The notes: generated by a model not told the origin, from the sequence alone. A stretch of DNA of 64,000 nt from Tubulanus polymorphus (GCF_964204645.1 NC_134036.1:6395600-6459599), one strand, 5' to 3'. Positions 44,379-57,904 are shown, counted from the stretch's first letter. Program-made: numbers and translations.

Positions 44379-45061
44379 ATGAAAATGCTTGCTTATCTAT
44401 TAACTCGCGTATATGCGATCGTCGCGATTGTGGTCACTGTTGCGTCATTTGCGGAGGCATGGGGTGAGTGGTCACGACTGAGAATTTATTACAGAAATTT
44501 CCATCGGATTCATCGGAGGAAAGAACCTAAAAAACTATGTTAGACATTTCAAAACCCATCGAAATTTAGCGAAAAGTGTCCAAGTATTTAATGCAGACAT
44601 TTTTGCACGGCATTTTACTGAGTAATTTTTCATAGAAATATATCACGATCAAGTGATTAGACTTACGTATTCCAAATTATAAAAAATAACCTTTCAGATA
44701 ACCTCTCATTTGTTCCCGAATATTTTCTAAAAAAGGTATTTACTTTTGGGCTATGGTAAAATAAAAAGCCGGCTCTGATTAATGCGAATTTAGTCGAGGG
44801 ATTGAAATGGGATAAATGCTTTGCGTGCGGGCGTCTATCAACCCTCAATGCTAACATATCGCTCACTCGTCTAAATGGATCTACCTGAACCCGGGCTTAA
44901 TAATAGAATTTTGTAAAACACTGTTGTTTTTGAATGTAAATTTCGTTTCTTTTGGTCATATTTTAGCTTGCGGCTCCATAGGCCAATCGTGTAAGGCTTC
45001 CATCGAATGCTGCGACCCGAACCCTTGTCAAAACTCGGTGTGTACACCGTACGCGGGCTAA
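44379..45061 (+). CDS. Secreted cystine-knot (ICK) peptide precursor, ICK3 copy 3
   Basis: Exons 44,379-44,463 and 44,967-45,061, 59 residues, same framework. Mature coding sequence differs only silently (CCT to CCG in the loop after the CC pair). Substitutions and a frame change occur in the intron just after the donor, where the read-through frame seen in units 1 and 2 ends early (KEPKKLC stop). This supports splicing as the real structure. Confidence 0.84.
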
Positions 45062-45477
45062 TCGTAGATGGTAAGCTGTTGTAATCGGATCGTGGTGTTT
45101 GTCGAAATATCCGATTATGAAACTGAACCGCAGTCACGATACCGACTGACTGTGAAAAAGCTCGAATAGAATCTATATTTTAACTGCGTAGTGAGATCTG
45201 GTCTTATAATCAAATCCAATAAAATGAAAGTAAATAAATCAATATGAGAGTCGTATCAATAATGCGCCGTTTCATCATCAGTCATCGATATCGTAGATCC
45301 ACGTTTTTACTTAAACTCGAAAAGCACGACGTAATAGTCCGATGCAGCTATATGGTCCAAACACATTGCACACGTGACGATGTTCGGTGTCGTTGCTGCT
45401 CTGTATATTTGGGAATACATAAAAAGGTCTTCAAAAACAGACGAGTGTAAACCAGTAGAGTGTGTTCCACCGTGTCA

Positions 45478-45985
45478 GTAAATGTCCCCTTTTCCCCCGA
45501 AACTTCCGCACTAAATTCTTAAAACCATTTTTCAGAACTAGGCCAAGTGCGCTCAAATTTACCCAACTAATGAAAACTAAAGGGAAACAACTCAAACAAC
45601 TTTCTCAATTCATCAAAACTGCTTCCAAATACCTTTAAGCCATCTTTGTATATGTCGTTGTATAATTGATTCTGTATGTATTTTCTATGTGTGTGTGTTA
45701 AGTGCGTCTGTGTATGTTAATCACTTGTTAATTATCTGTTTATACGTGAAGCGCATTATTCATTGTTTTTTCTTTACTTCGATTTTGTTTTTTCGCTCTA
45801 AGCAATTGTATTTTGTCGAGCAATAAAACATATTCTATTCACCGATGATAGAAAATTAAAAATAAAACAATTTTGTTCTGGCGTTTCGGGAGGATTACGT
45901 ACTTCCACCTATCTTCAGCGATTTATTAGACAATGAGATACGAAAAAAATATGGTTATAATTGTTTTTTTTTTAAATTTACATCG
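45478..45985. mobile_element. Insertion shared by units 2 and 3 (unit 3 copy)
   Basis: Counterpart of 27,376-27,870, about 97 percent alike by eye; absent in unit 1. Confidence 0.45.
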
Positions 45986-47173
45986 TTAGTGAACCAACTA
46001 TAATCCAGACCTAAAATACTTTCAACTATCTACGAGTGTAAACCAATTTGGAGCATCTTAGATTGTATGGTCTGGTCAGTGAGGTCTGATATGTGTGGAT
46101 ATGGCTTTTTGATGCGTTATCTCAACACGTAACAGCCATTAAAAGGCACGAGATACAGTCACGTGAAATGAATAAATTCGACAACAAATATCATTAAATG
46201 AAACATTCGAATTTTTTTATAACAACGTTTTGCATAAAACTACAATATACAAACTATCTATAATGTATACACTACGGCGGGGGTTCGGGTTCCTGCTGAG
46301 CCAGGTTGGGCGTGTCTACTGAGCTAGAGTTTCGCGTAGGATAAATATTTACAATACAGTATTAGCTTAATCTGTAAATTCAGGAGTATACCACTGACCA
46401 GGGCCTATACTTTGAGGACAAAATAATCACTAGGATGCATCATTCACAGTCCATCGAAGTGTATCGTATACACACTTTTATCTCACTTCGTATTCTGTAT
46501 TACAACGATAATGATGATTAATACATTTCCTAACGAAAAGTGAACGTTGCATGTTTCGATACTGCGGCATAGGAAGAACAATTACCACGAATTTTTCATT
46601 ATTAATGAAGAATTAGTCATCTTGCCGGATAGACACATAACAGCTGGACAATTTATTTCGGTTGGCATCGTGGGTTGTGGATGTGGGTGCCTGACCTGAA
46701 TGACAACGATTGAATGTCGATTCTATAGGAGTGACGGCTATCCGACCTGATAAGTTTTACTTCACGCAATTATCATTGACATATTAATTAATGATATATC
46801 AAACAATAGATCGACTCGAGATTATTGAACGTGAATAAAACGGTGAAAGTCGAACGGAATACTTATCGCAGTGATATTTAGTGCTGAGCCTATTACTATA
46901 AAACTGAGCGAATTTGGACAAATGACAATATTTTCACACAAATCATATCGCGCGGGGAGGGTATTTTGACAATGGTAACCCAATATTGCATAATTCATAA
47001 AAAAAACGATAGGCTAGCTGTAATGCCCCTTAGGGCTCTTGTTTATGCCCTAAAATCAATTATCCCCATCAGAAAATGCTTTCAGAAATCAGAAAACTGT
47101 TTAAACTGGCAATATAACTGTTTAAACTGGCAATATATTCTAATTATCTTGCGCTGGGTAAAACTGGAGGCAT

Positions 47174-50100
47174 CTATCTATTTTTACGGTGTTGCCTGCG
47201 TTTCGTTTTTGCTCGTATGGATTTCATATCGATAGTCAGTATTGTGTAAAGAAGGGGATTGAGGGACGAGTTGATCGGTAAGAAAAGAACCGCCAGCCAA
47301 GCCGCCACCTGATTCGGTATTTCTACCCGTAATACGGCGCAAAACTGAACGATAATCAACGGCAGCCAGCAAAATAGATTACACAGATTTATCACCAAAC
47401 TCCTGCGCGCTAAAACTAGTTCTGTAGGGTCAATTCTACCCGAACCAGACCTGCTTCCAGATACGAGTCGGTACATTTGCGCATAAGTGGCCATTATCGT
47501 AGAAAGAATGAAGAAGTTGGTTAATGAAAAAATAGCGAATGAATATTGCCAGGCGTTGACATCAATTGAAACCAAATTCATAGGTAAACAAACTCCGGTA
47601 GTGCCGTAGTAATTGTCTCCAAAGTAAGAGATCGGTGTAAGTGGTAGCATTGCAATAACACACAAAACAATCCAACATGCGCAACAAATGATACACGCAT
47701 ATCTCGGAGATGTAATTGGGTTATCAGAGAATGGGTCTACGATATTTGAGAATCTATGACGTGTCATGATTAGTAAAAATATCAATGAACCTTCGCAAGA
47801 AATAGTGACCACGACTCCAGCAAGACGACAAATCAAACTGTCCGTCCAGGCTTCCGAATTGAGAAAGTAAATACCTTTGTAGATATAATCAGCTCCAGCG
47901 ATCAGAAACAAATATATAGACATCATAAAATCACACAGAGCAACATTAATGATGATGATGTCTGAAAATGGATTTGAGGAGGAGAATCGAATCGCTCGAA
48001 TGCGAATAGAAATGACGATTCCATTAGCGATGAAACTGAATGAAGCGATCACCCAAATGATAGCTCTGAGGACTGTGTTACCCATCAGATCAGAACAAGA
48101 GGAAAATTGATCAGCTTCGGGAAGGCACCGGTCAACATTCGGAGCCATGCAGCAAAATTTGTAAGCGTCTGACCTCAGTGAGACTAATGATGTCAGATTG
48201 TCAAAAACATGTCTGGGGACGGAAATAATTTTGTTATTATTGGTTAAATCAAGAATTTCGAGTGACGTTAATCCAGAAAATGCGTATCGTGAAATTTGAT
48301 AGATTTTGTTACCGCTGATATTCAACGACTGTAATGTAGATAAACCCACAAACGCGCGTTCAGAAAGCATCAATATAAAAAGTCCTTGAATATCAAGAAT
48401 TCGGAGTGATCTCAATCCCGAAAAACTGCTTTCCTGCAAATAATGAATCGGATTTTTAGTTACGAATAACTCCTTCAAACTGTACAAACCAGTGAATGTA
48501 TTTGTTGATAATGATGTTACGTTGTTGTATGTCAGGTCTAATGTATGTAGATTATGCAGGTTTGAGAACGAATTCGGTAAAATATAAGTCAATTCATTGA
48601 AGGAGATGTTGAGCATTCGAAGATAAACATATGGGGATAATGTGAACACGTCCAAGATGATTCGGTTGTTCGACAATATCAAAACTCGGGTTGATGCCGA
48701 GAAAAGTCCGGTAATATTTGTTAAACCAGTATTTCCACAATCGATAAAGTTACCTTGACATGTACACACTCTTGGACACGTGACCTTACAGTAAGCCTCG
48801 TCATCAGTTGTATGTTTACAATTTGCGACTCCGTCACAGACCTCAGATTGTGGAATACATCTATTTTCCTGACCACATTTAAACATTCCCGGACATGAAA
48901 ATGTCTCGCAGTTTTGTTCATCTTCTGAATTAGGACAATCTGATTGACCGTCGCACACCTGTCTGATCGGTATACAGTACGATGAGGGACATTTAACAGT
49001 ACCAGCAGGACATTGAAATTCTTCACATCTCAACACGTGCTCGAGATTTCTACAAACAGGGTAACCATTTGTCATTCTCTCTAGAATACATCTGTGACGT
49101 CTTGAATAACAATGAGGTGAATTGAAAGAACATCTTTGTTCATCAGATTCCGTACAGAGATTTGTGAAGTTAGTCGTACAGTGGTTGTCATTATTGCACT
49201 GAACCGTAGGATTCACTGTAATATTAATATTTGTTACTAGTTCATCTTCTTCGAGGCTCCCACTGCAATCTACGACACCATCCTGATACAACTGAGAACT
49301 GATACAGTCTCCACTGTAACATAGGAATCCCTGGCACAGTTGAGCGGTGCATCCTATTTCGTCGGAGCCGTCTTCACAATCAGTGACACCATTACATCTA
49401 TCAAAACTGCTGATACATTGTCCACTTTGGCAGCTAAATTGTTCAGATAAACACGGGGTATAAAAACACGCGTTCTCATCAGAGCCATCCACACAATCCT
49501 GTATGAAATCACAGAAACCACTTATTGATATGACCTGACCATCATTGCATTCAAACTGATTTTGTAAATTAATATCCGTACAATTAAGTTCATCTTCACC
49601 GTTTTGACAGTCGTGTCTGGTATCACATACGCGATGGTCGCTGATACATCTTTGATCGTTACATTCAAACTGCCACGATTTACAACCGCTTATAGAAGCT
49701 AACTCTTCATCAGTGACATTGTGTGAACACAAAACAGAACGCGCTGTATCTGTCGCATTATCAAACTGTTTCATCGTCCATTTGACTGATTGAATATAAT
49801 TAATTTTATCTCTCGTGAGTATTGGGTTTATAACTTGCAGTTTTTCATTAGAAGTCACCATTAGTATTGAGCTATATTGATATTTGAAATGAAATGTTCT
49901 TATCAAGTTCATCGTGTCGTTTTCGGTGTTATCGGTTATCACAGCGCCTATTTCACCTCGTATGCCACGACACATCTCTGTTGCAGTTTCTATATCTAAA
50001 CCTCGATGTCCGTTCCAATTTGTCAGTATTTGATAGCATTGTCTATCCATGCTTACCCATCCAACCGTGCAGAAAGGTTTGTCCCGTATCAATAATGTGT

Positions 50101-53100
50101 CGTTGTTTGTTGAATTTATCGTCCTCAGTGTTTTATTTTCGGAATCATTTCTTTCCGTTTCGCAAATGAAACTCGTGTGAACCTCTTCGATTCCGCAGGG
50201 GAATCGAACCCAGTTCGCTGATCCGCGTGGATTATTCAGTATCATCGCCGTACACGGCATATTGACGTCATTTATCGGTTGTTTTCTAATAGCAGATATC
50301 AATCCTTGAATAACTTCTGGTATCGTGTCGTTATTTGTAGGTTTATACCACTCTGTGTAGCTCAATGGTTTCCCGTCAGACCACGTGTAAGAACTAGATC
50401 TAGCCTGGAAATTTAAGTGGCCTATATATTATTATATGTACATCATATATATCATTACATGTAATCTGTTGCCATTAGTAGTTTTTAACGAGCTGATCTT
50501 AAAATCTACCTGCAGTTTTAATCCAACCATCATAACGAGCGCTTTCAGCGAGTATGCTTTACGAAGAAGTTCCGTGGCAAATAATGTCTTAATAGAAATC
50601 ATTTCCTGTTGTGAGTTGATACTGAGTAGATGTCCCGCGTACTTCTGTCTACAGTACAATTCAGCATTCTCCCAATTCAGACGTTTATCTCTGATGTATT
50701 TCACGCATGAAATTCCCGAATCTAGAAATCCTGATTTACAGACATTTTCAAACTGTTTTATCGGTAACGACTGTTCTAATATGTATTGTATTCGAAATGT
50801 CGGTACGCGACCTTGTACCTCTATTTTCAAGTCCATATGACTAAGACTATAAAAAACCTGTCCTGGTATCGCGAAATTGTTACATATTTTACTGCTGTGC
50901 TCCTGCGATTGGTCGGGGCCTACAGTGATGAAACGTTTGACCACGATAGGGTTGTAGTCAGAATCTTTTCTAATCGCACACGGTATCTTTGCGATATATT
51001 TTATTATGAATCTGAAGTATAGTATTTTGAATCTGAAATATAGCATTATATACCTATCTCGGATATATATTTTATATGCCAATAGTTCATTGGTTTTACC
51101 CGCTAATCCTGGATAGTTTGGTGACTGAATAATTCCACACGTTACCACGACGTTACTTTGTCGTTCCCTTATTTTCAACAACCGTTGACATTCACTCCGT
51201 AGTTCAACTAGTAATGGATATGTAATGAATGCTCGATCATTAGATACCCGGACAGTGTTTAACACAAGACCGCTATTAAGGAACTGGCTATTCAACCGCG
51301 TGTGACAGTGGCTGTATAGATAGTGATCCTGAAAACATCGGTCAACTTGATATTCATACTCTGATAATATGTTAATGTACCTTTGAGGAAGGCGTCGGTT
51401 TTCGGGTGTAATCACGAGACAATGTGACGTCATATTGATTTGAAGTTCTCCTTCCTTTAAAACGTACCCGTCACAGTCGGTAGGACGAAATCTGAGATAT
51501 GAATAATAACTATCGACTGTTAACTTACCGTCCCAGCTATAAGCGTATCCAACTACGGTGACCGATCCACCTGATGTAATCAGACTGACAACTGATCGAC
51601 TAAAGTCATTGCCGGGACAATACGGACCGTAGCGTCTAGCCGTGAAATTACCACCGTCGTATATGTAAAATCCAGCTCGCTCGCAGTTCTCTGATAAAAC
51701 TGTTAGTTCCATATTCTCTTCATAGATAGCGACTCTTAATCCAAACACTTTTCGATTGACGCGATATCTCATCGAGTTCTTCTCTGGAGTTGGGAACAGT
51801 GATTGTGGTGTCATTTCGTTATATTTCTGGACATAAATGAGTTATCATTAACTTCTTTAAACTATTATCTGTTTATCATTATATAGTGATACATAGTAAC
51901 CTTATATAAAATATGTGACTCACCCAACCTTTGTAGACCTCTACATCTTCTATCGAAATTGATTCAACTTTGTACGCTATTTCAAACGTCACATCGTCGT
52001 GGAGTGTTGCTATCAAAACGCACAGTACGACGAGAAAGCCGTCAGATTTGACACTCAGTGATTCCAGGTAGTTGTAACTGAGTAAAACATCAGTTCCTAC
52101 TACGCGTAACCCTTCTAGTTTATATACACCGATGACGCCACCGGATGTGCTGAGATCACGTGTCCAGTTGAAGACGACGTACTGTAACACCTGCACCGTG
52201 ATAGACCAGCAGTGTAAGTGTTTTGATCGAGTTATTATGTGTAAACTGTTGTCATCGGGAATGAGCACTCCCGACTCATCATTAGAGATCTGAATCAACG
52301 GATTAGAGACGTTCCAATCAGATATTTTATAAAGTTGAACCACAAGCTGTGATTTGATTAGAATTTTATAGGATACTAAAGAAGCCTTGTTCATTTTAGT
52401 ATAAAACGAGGATGTTGGATGTCCGGATTGTTGGCGTATAAGACCTATCGGTTCACTGTTGGAGTTCCATCCGTCGTGAATTTTAAATGGTGTCTTGACG
52501 TAATACCGTGATTTGAGATTGATGAGGGTTAGATTCATTCCTAAACCGTCTGGCATTCCTATCCATTCAAGAAACATTGTACAAAAACGAATAAATAAAT
52601 TGAATTTGTATCCCATTGGCGTTTTTAATTCATTCACGTTGAGAAATGAGTTTCCACAGTTGCCACTGATTCTCAATCGGCTTCGTTCATAACGGTATAT
52701 GATATAAACCCGACTACCTCGCGCACCATCGACGCGGCTCCTAAACATCAACGAGATCGAATCTTTGCGGCGGATTTGATGTTTTCCGTTACTGCAGAAT
52801 CTGATATCAGCCTCGTAGACGAGAAGGTAGTTATCACTACAGAATATTGACAGCTCGATGTCGTAGTAAAATTGGACGAGAAAAGTTCCCGGTAAAGAGC
52901 TGTTGATGAACCAACGACATTCAACACCGCGCGTTAACGTAGGGTAATTCGGTGAAACGATGTAACCGGACGTAGAATCTAGCGGGTACCACGTGTTGTT
53001 ACAAGACGAACTTACCGTCACAGACGATTCCTCGATAGAGTCGGCTCGATCAGCGCGCGCGATGCGAACTTGACAGACGATCAGCGACGCTATAAACAGC

Positions 53101-53162
53101 GCTCTCAGTCGCTGCTCCATACCGAACAACATCACTGCGACAGAATGAACGAAATTCGTCAA
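47174..53162 (-). CDS. CUB/C-type lectin/LDLa/LRR GPCR, copy C, intact
   Basis: Exons 53,162-51,924 (413 codons), 51,826-50,510 (439) and 50,404-47,174 (1,077 with stop), all phase 0: 1,928 residues. Order: signal peptide (about 15-38), CUB (about 54-157), further CUB-type modules through exon 2 (IYDGGNF, CGIIQSPNYPG), C-type lectin domain (about 770-934, split by intron 2), a divergent lectin-like domain (about 960-1,085), six LDLa (about 1,093-1,395; CNGVTDCEDGSDEIGC has the acidic Ca site), LRR N-cap CPRVCTCQG and LRRs (about 1,400-1,595), hinge [11 protein letters not shown], 7TM (about 1,628-1,905), short basic tail. TM3 and second-loop cysteines (LICRLAG, TGVCLPM) and NPLLY are present; the DRY site is TRHR. 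Related to GRL101 and relaxin-type LGRs. Ligand unknown. The lectin site has KPTN instead of EPN/QPD. Confidence 0.92.
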
Positions 53163-54747
53163 GTGACACAGAATCAGTCATTGGACGGATCACGATCCGA
53201 TTTCATCCAATCAGAAAATTCGCTCGCCGAGTCGAAAATGCTTCTAGTATTTTCATTAAAAATACGTACGTTGCAAATTCAACTCAAGAAAAGATAATAA
53301 AGCAATATGATATAGAAAATTCACGAGATTTTAGTTATGCCAGTTTTAGTTAGTTCACTGACTGCTATATGTTATAAGTCCGTATAATTCATTAATTAAA
53401 CCTCGAACACTTTAACAAGTCGAGTTTCATCCGCGCAGAAATATTCCGATCGAAATTTCCGATGCAATAGATATGTTTGCAACGAATGTATAGACAATTT
53501 CTTTTTATCTTTTTCTTCGACATATGGATCGTCAACGTCATATACCCTGTGAAAAATAAAACCGATATTACATTGAAGATAAGATTGAAGTGTTTTGGAA
53601 AAAAATGAATTCTAATCAATTATGTATACCGCGTAGAAAGCAAAGTGATATATAGCGTATACGTCGGTCTAGAATAAAATTTACTATCATATGATTTTTA
53701 TCAATTTCGAAATTATAAGTTTTCGTGTATCTTCGTGCATTTATAATTCGAACATGTTATATCTTCCTAGATCATTCTTGATAGAGACTGGATACATGAT
53801 ACGTTTGACTCGAGTGAACATCGCCTTGATAGTGTTTATTACTGTTTTTACCACAATATGACAACTGTTTCCGAGAATTTTGTAAAGGAGTCGGAGTTTG
53901 ATTTTCCACTTAATGTCTGGATCCTCGTTGTGACTAGGAATCCCCATATCCGATGTTTGAAAACCGAGATAGTATAATTCTAGTTTGTTCTAAATTGTCA
54001 GCTAGTTCAGATAAACTACTGTTTCAACGGGAATCTGACTTTTGTCGTAAACTCAATCGAGGACTTCGACCTATAAGTCACAGATAACCGACAGAATTCG
54101 CGACGCGTTTATATCATTCACCCCGGGAATCAAGCTAGTTCCCAACTGACAAGCGAGAAACTTTTACCATAATTAAATAACAGTAAAATTGCAAGAAATG
54201 GATAGATACATCTGTTTATGATATATCCATTCATTTCTTGAAATGAACTCGAAAAGAAGAGTCAAAATCGCATGAAACGCGTGCGATTAGAAATCATTTG
54301 ACCGCCATGAAGATTTTGATAGTTGCGTTTTTACTACCACTTAACTATTTGGATCCAGTTCCACGGTCATGAGTTAGAGTTAACTCCGAGTCAAAATCAG
54401 TTTATTCTCAATGAGTTGAGTTGAGTTGAATCTTAACCCACAACCGTGGAACTGACTCATGGACGAAATTATGTTATTATAATTGCCCGGTGAAATTTTA
54501 CGTTACTATAGTTATACTGAAAGTAATTTAATAAACGTCGAAACCGCTGTTGATTTGTTTTAATGCGATTAATATTTAGAATATGAAACGTAAATACAAC
54601 TCAATATCATTGAACACAGATCTCTAATATAATCCTCAACGAGTCCCGCAGAGTCTTTTATCGGAGATTTGGATTTGAAAATCTAACGCGTAAAATATTG
54701 TGTATGCGTGTAGCGAATTAATATGCACAGTGTCGCGTATTGTCAGC
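53163..54747. other. Upstream region of copy C and end of the well-preserved array
   Basis: 53,163-53,530 matches the flank of copy A. Further on, similarity becomes patchy; 54,540-54,747 matches 36,310-36,520. An imperfect inverted repeat of about 30 bases (CCAGTTCCACGGT ... ACCGTGGAACTG) lies at about 54,355-54,463. No gene seen. Confidence 0.5.
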
Positions 54748-54751
54748 TTAA

Positions 54752-55418
54752 CCCTTTTAGGTTCAAGTTTTTTACTCTGTGACTACCCTAGAAATTCAAT
54801 TTTTTTCGGCCATTGTTGCGCTTTTCCGAAAACTCATATTTGAAGCCATAAAGTTCAAAAACTATTGGTCCTATAGCTTAGCAGCGAAAGAAAAGTTTGT
54901 AGACAATATTATGACCTTTCATATGATACCAGGTTTGAGTATTTTAGTTAGATTGCATAGGTCAGTCGTTGTCGGATTCATCAGAGTCGGGGCCAGGACT
55001 TGGCCTTGAGAAGGGTTTGATTTTCGTCGTCTATATCAAAAATATCATCTGAACTGTTTCATAAAGTCACTGGATTCACTGTCTATTAGCTCTAAATCAT
55101 CGTCTCCAAACTCATCATAAGCACAGATTTATAATAAAACTTGATCTGTATTTTACCTTATTTATTTCGAAAAATGACAAATTTTGACTCAAAATTGCTC
55201 AAAAACAATGAATTGCAACCCATCAAAAATTCTTACGGCGAATAATCGACAGAAACGCCATCTACCGACTAATGATGTGCTATGATGAAAACCTGTAGGT
55301 GAAACGACGATTATTTACACTTTTACAGCGCACGCCGGGGCTCGACCTACGGTCGAGCATGGACGTAAAGCCAATGTTTTTCCATCTCGACCTAGGGTCG
55401 AGCATGAACCTAAAAGGC
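54752..55418. mobile_element. piggyBac-like non-autonomous element with TTAA duplication
   Basis: The ends CCCTTTTAGGTTC and GAACCTAAAAGGC are inverted copies and are flanked on both sides by TTAA (54,748-54,751 and 55,419-55,422). The empty site is visible in unit 1 at about 18,775 (GGGCTTAATCCC). TTAA target and C-rich ends are the marks of piggyBac transposons. Inside, near the right end, are two copies of a TCGACCTA.GGTCGAGCATG palindrome. The - strand near 54,970-55,110 codes short acidic stretches (DEFGDDDLELID, PGPDSDESDND) like the N-terminus of piggyBac transposases, but in broken frames. Non-autonomous. Confidence 0.78.
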
Positions 55419-55419
55419 T

Positions 55420-55827
55420 TAATCCCGTTTGTAGATTTCATCCGATTGGAATTTATTCAAACAGGTTTTGATGTTTGTGGTCTGAAGAATCTACGAAATA
55501 TCGACCCAGAATTGCCAAAATTCGAAAAGGACGGAATAACCGGTACATTGAATATATTTCGTTCAAAATTAGATATCTTCGGTCGGATGGACGTATCTCC
55601 GTAATATTTGATGTCTTTCGGACAATCTTTTGCCTAGAATTGCGATTCAAAAATAGAAAACAAGAAAAAAAATCAAGATTTATCATCTGAACATTGCGTT
55701 AGATTGGAACTATTTCGGTTATGAGGAAAGCTCGCTAAAATCCATTCGTATTTGAAATACCTTGCAATATCAGCGTATTCTAGAATCGACTGTAACCGAG
55801 AGAGATGCTGAATAGATTTCACAGCAA
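55420..55827. other. Non-coding flank of decayed unit 4
   Basis: Patchy similarity to 36,510-37,060. No gene seen. Confidence 0.4.
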
Positions 55828-55920
55828 TGCGCGTATATTGTTAAATGCCTCGAGGCAGTTACTTCAAAAACGGTCTAAACTTTCTGTGCACGACAGCGGT
55901 TTTCGGTATATCAGTATTCG
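55828..55920 (+). promoter_or_regulatory. Relic of the conserved promoter-like block (unit 4)
   Basis: GCGTATATTGTTAAATGCCT followed by GGCAGTTACTTCAAAAACGG matches 735-840, with a damaged TATA box. Confidence 0.4.
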
Positions 55921-56229
55921 TATACATCGAATATATACACGCCGATTTCGTGTCCTGTGGTCCTTTCAAAAATAAGCGTTCAGTTAATCTATGCACGTCA
56001 CAGCAACGTTAAACCTTAAAAAGTCTATTTCTTTTAACTTAAGACAACTTGAATTAGCAGATTGCAAAATGTAGTAATCTAAAATTTGAATGACATCTAA
56101 ATGTGGTATGATGTGCTTTTTACCGTGTTCAATTATCTTTATCAGTTTTTAAGTAATTGCGAGTGAAACTTTCAAAACACGTTTTCTCGTGTCTCCTGCG
56201 TGTACCATATCAGGAAATTTCGTAATTAA

Positions 56230-56505
56230 ACCGGTCCTTACTTTGATGAATATCAAATGAATATTGAATGGATATTGCCAGGCTTTGACATCGATTGAAA
56301 TCAAATTGATAGTTAATAAACAAACTCCGGTTTTGCCGTAGAAAATGTTTCCAAAGTAAGAGATACTAGGTGAAAGAGAAATGCAACGACACACAAAACA
56401 ATCCGACATGTGCGACAAATGATACCAGCATATCTCGGGGATGTGGTTGGGCTATCAGAGAATGGGTTTACGACATTTGAGAATCGATGACGTAATGATG
56501 AAAAA
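56230..56505 (-). pseudogene. 7TM fragment of a fourth receptor copy
   Basis: On - the frames code RHRFSNVVNPFSDSPTTSPR, then, in another frame, SYFGNIFYGKTGVCL and LISIDVKAWQYPF. They align with the TM3 end, second intracellular loop, TM4 and second extracellular loop to TM5 start of copies A-C. Frameshifts and loss of everything around it show a dead fragment. It is much more diverged than A-C are from each other, so it is an old copy. Confidence 0.8.
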
Positions 56506-56874
56506 GTGAGCGTTGTTGTCGTTCCATTTACTAAACTAAATTTACACGAATTGACTGTCACGTGCTACACAGTTCAGTTTTCGGTTACTTGAAACTCATT
56601 CGCAAGTTTCTTTCATAAATCTCATTCCAACTTCTACATCTATGAAGCAGTATCTGAACATTGATTCGTACACCCATTCAGGTAACAGAAAGTGACAAAC
56701 CGAACGTGAAACCGAATAATTTTAGGAAATAAACTATTTCTACAAATTTACTGCGGGTTTTTATTCGTGAACTGTAGTGAGATTTATATCAGTTCACTAC
56801 AGTCAGTTTTTGACGATGTTCGTATCATTTGGCAACGTGTTATTCGCAAATAGTCTAGTCTTCATATTTCGAAT

Positions 56875-56965
56875 GAAACGATACTTATCGGATTACTCGC
56901 GATGGTTTTGGAAATATGCGATTACGAAACTGTACCGCAGTCAGGTTACTGTCTGGCCAGGCTCG
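56875..56965 (+). pseudogene. Relic of an ICK-type 3' UTR
   Basis: AAATATGCGATTACGAAACT and CCGCAGTCAGGTTACTG match, in + orientation, the sequence that follows the stop of the ICK genes (for example 5,270-5,340 in reverse complement and 8,900-8,940). No cysteine-knot exon survives just upstream. Confidence 0.5.
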
Positions 56966-57411
56966 AATTTAATTTGTATTTGTAACCCATCTGCGTTATA
57001 AATGAATCGACGATCGGTTTGTGAAAAGTTCTCGAAAGCGATGAAAAGGATGTGTCGCAGAAGCGAGGAAAACATCATCGTCAATTCGAGTTATGCGTTT
57101 CACTCGTGGCAGTTACAAAAAGACTCGTCTAAAAAATGAATTGCCCGTGTACCCGAATCATTTGAGAATGGATTGCTTTTCATTTTGCAAAAAGACTCGT
57201 TAATCATCCGCCGCTTGTCTTTAACCATTTTCTTACCTACCTACTTTAAAGATTCGGAGATTTTACCTAGGGGAACTTTATCTAGGAGTCTCACCCAGGG
57301 GATTTTTACCTACAACCCACAGTTCGATAAAACGTGGTGGTCACTTATGATCACAGTTGTAAGAACGGTCGGTCACCCTTCAGAATAATGTGTTCCACAT
57401 AAAGGCACCTT

Positions 57412-57771
57412 AAGCCTAGCGCACATCGACACTGCGATCGGAGACAACTAGTTGCTACCGACCGATTACCCCGCGCACATCGAAATCTAGTTACAACCGG
57501 TCAGTTGCAGCAACTGCATGGCGCGTGTCGATCGTCGAGATCCAGAGCGCGCACATCGACGGATATGACTGCGATTGAGTACAACCATTTGCTCAAAAGT
57601 AGAACATGGGCAACTGGCTGGAACTGGAGATAGATCGACGCTTACCAATCGTAAGCTCGCTCACATCGACACATTAAAGCAACTGATCGTATCCAGCCAG
57701 TTCCTCTCATGCACCGAAAACTGCCTTGCAACTAGTTGTCTCCAATCGCAGTGTCGATGTGCGCTAGGCTT
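57412..57771. mobile_element. MITE with about 45-base terminal inverted repeats
   Basis: The left end AAGCCTAGCGCACATCGACA continues in near-perfect inverted match to the right end (...TGTCGATGTGCGCTAGGCTT) for about 45 bases. The inside repeats CGCACATCGA and CAACTGG..G motifs several times. No ORF. Superfamily not assignable; the target duplication is unclear (perhaps TTA). Confidence 0.7.
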
Positions 57772-57904
57772 TAGATCAGCGAAAATATCGAAATATAGCG
57801 TATGAAACAAATCAGTATTCAGAAATTTCTAAAAAGCGACAGCTCGATAAATAGAATGTTTTTTTTTCCGTGAGATCGAACCAGGAAAGCACTTTTGCCC
57901 GAGT

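Noticed and set aside
54779-55009. 76-residue frame on +
   Set aside because: Lies inside the piggyBac-like element and is antisense to acidic transposase-like remnants.
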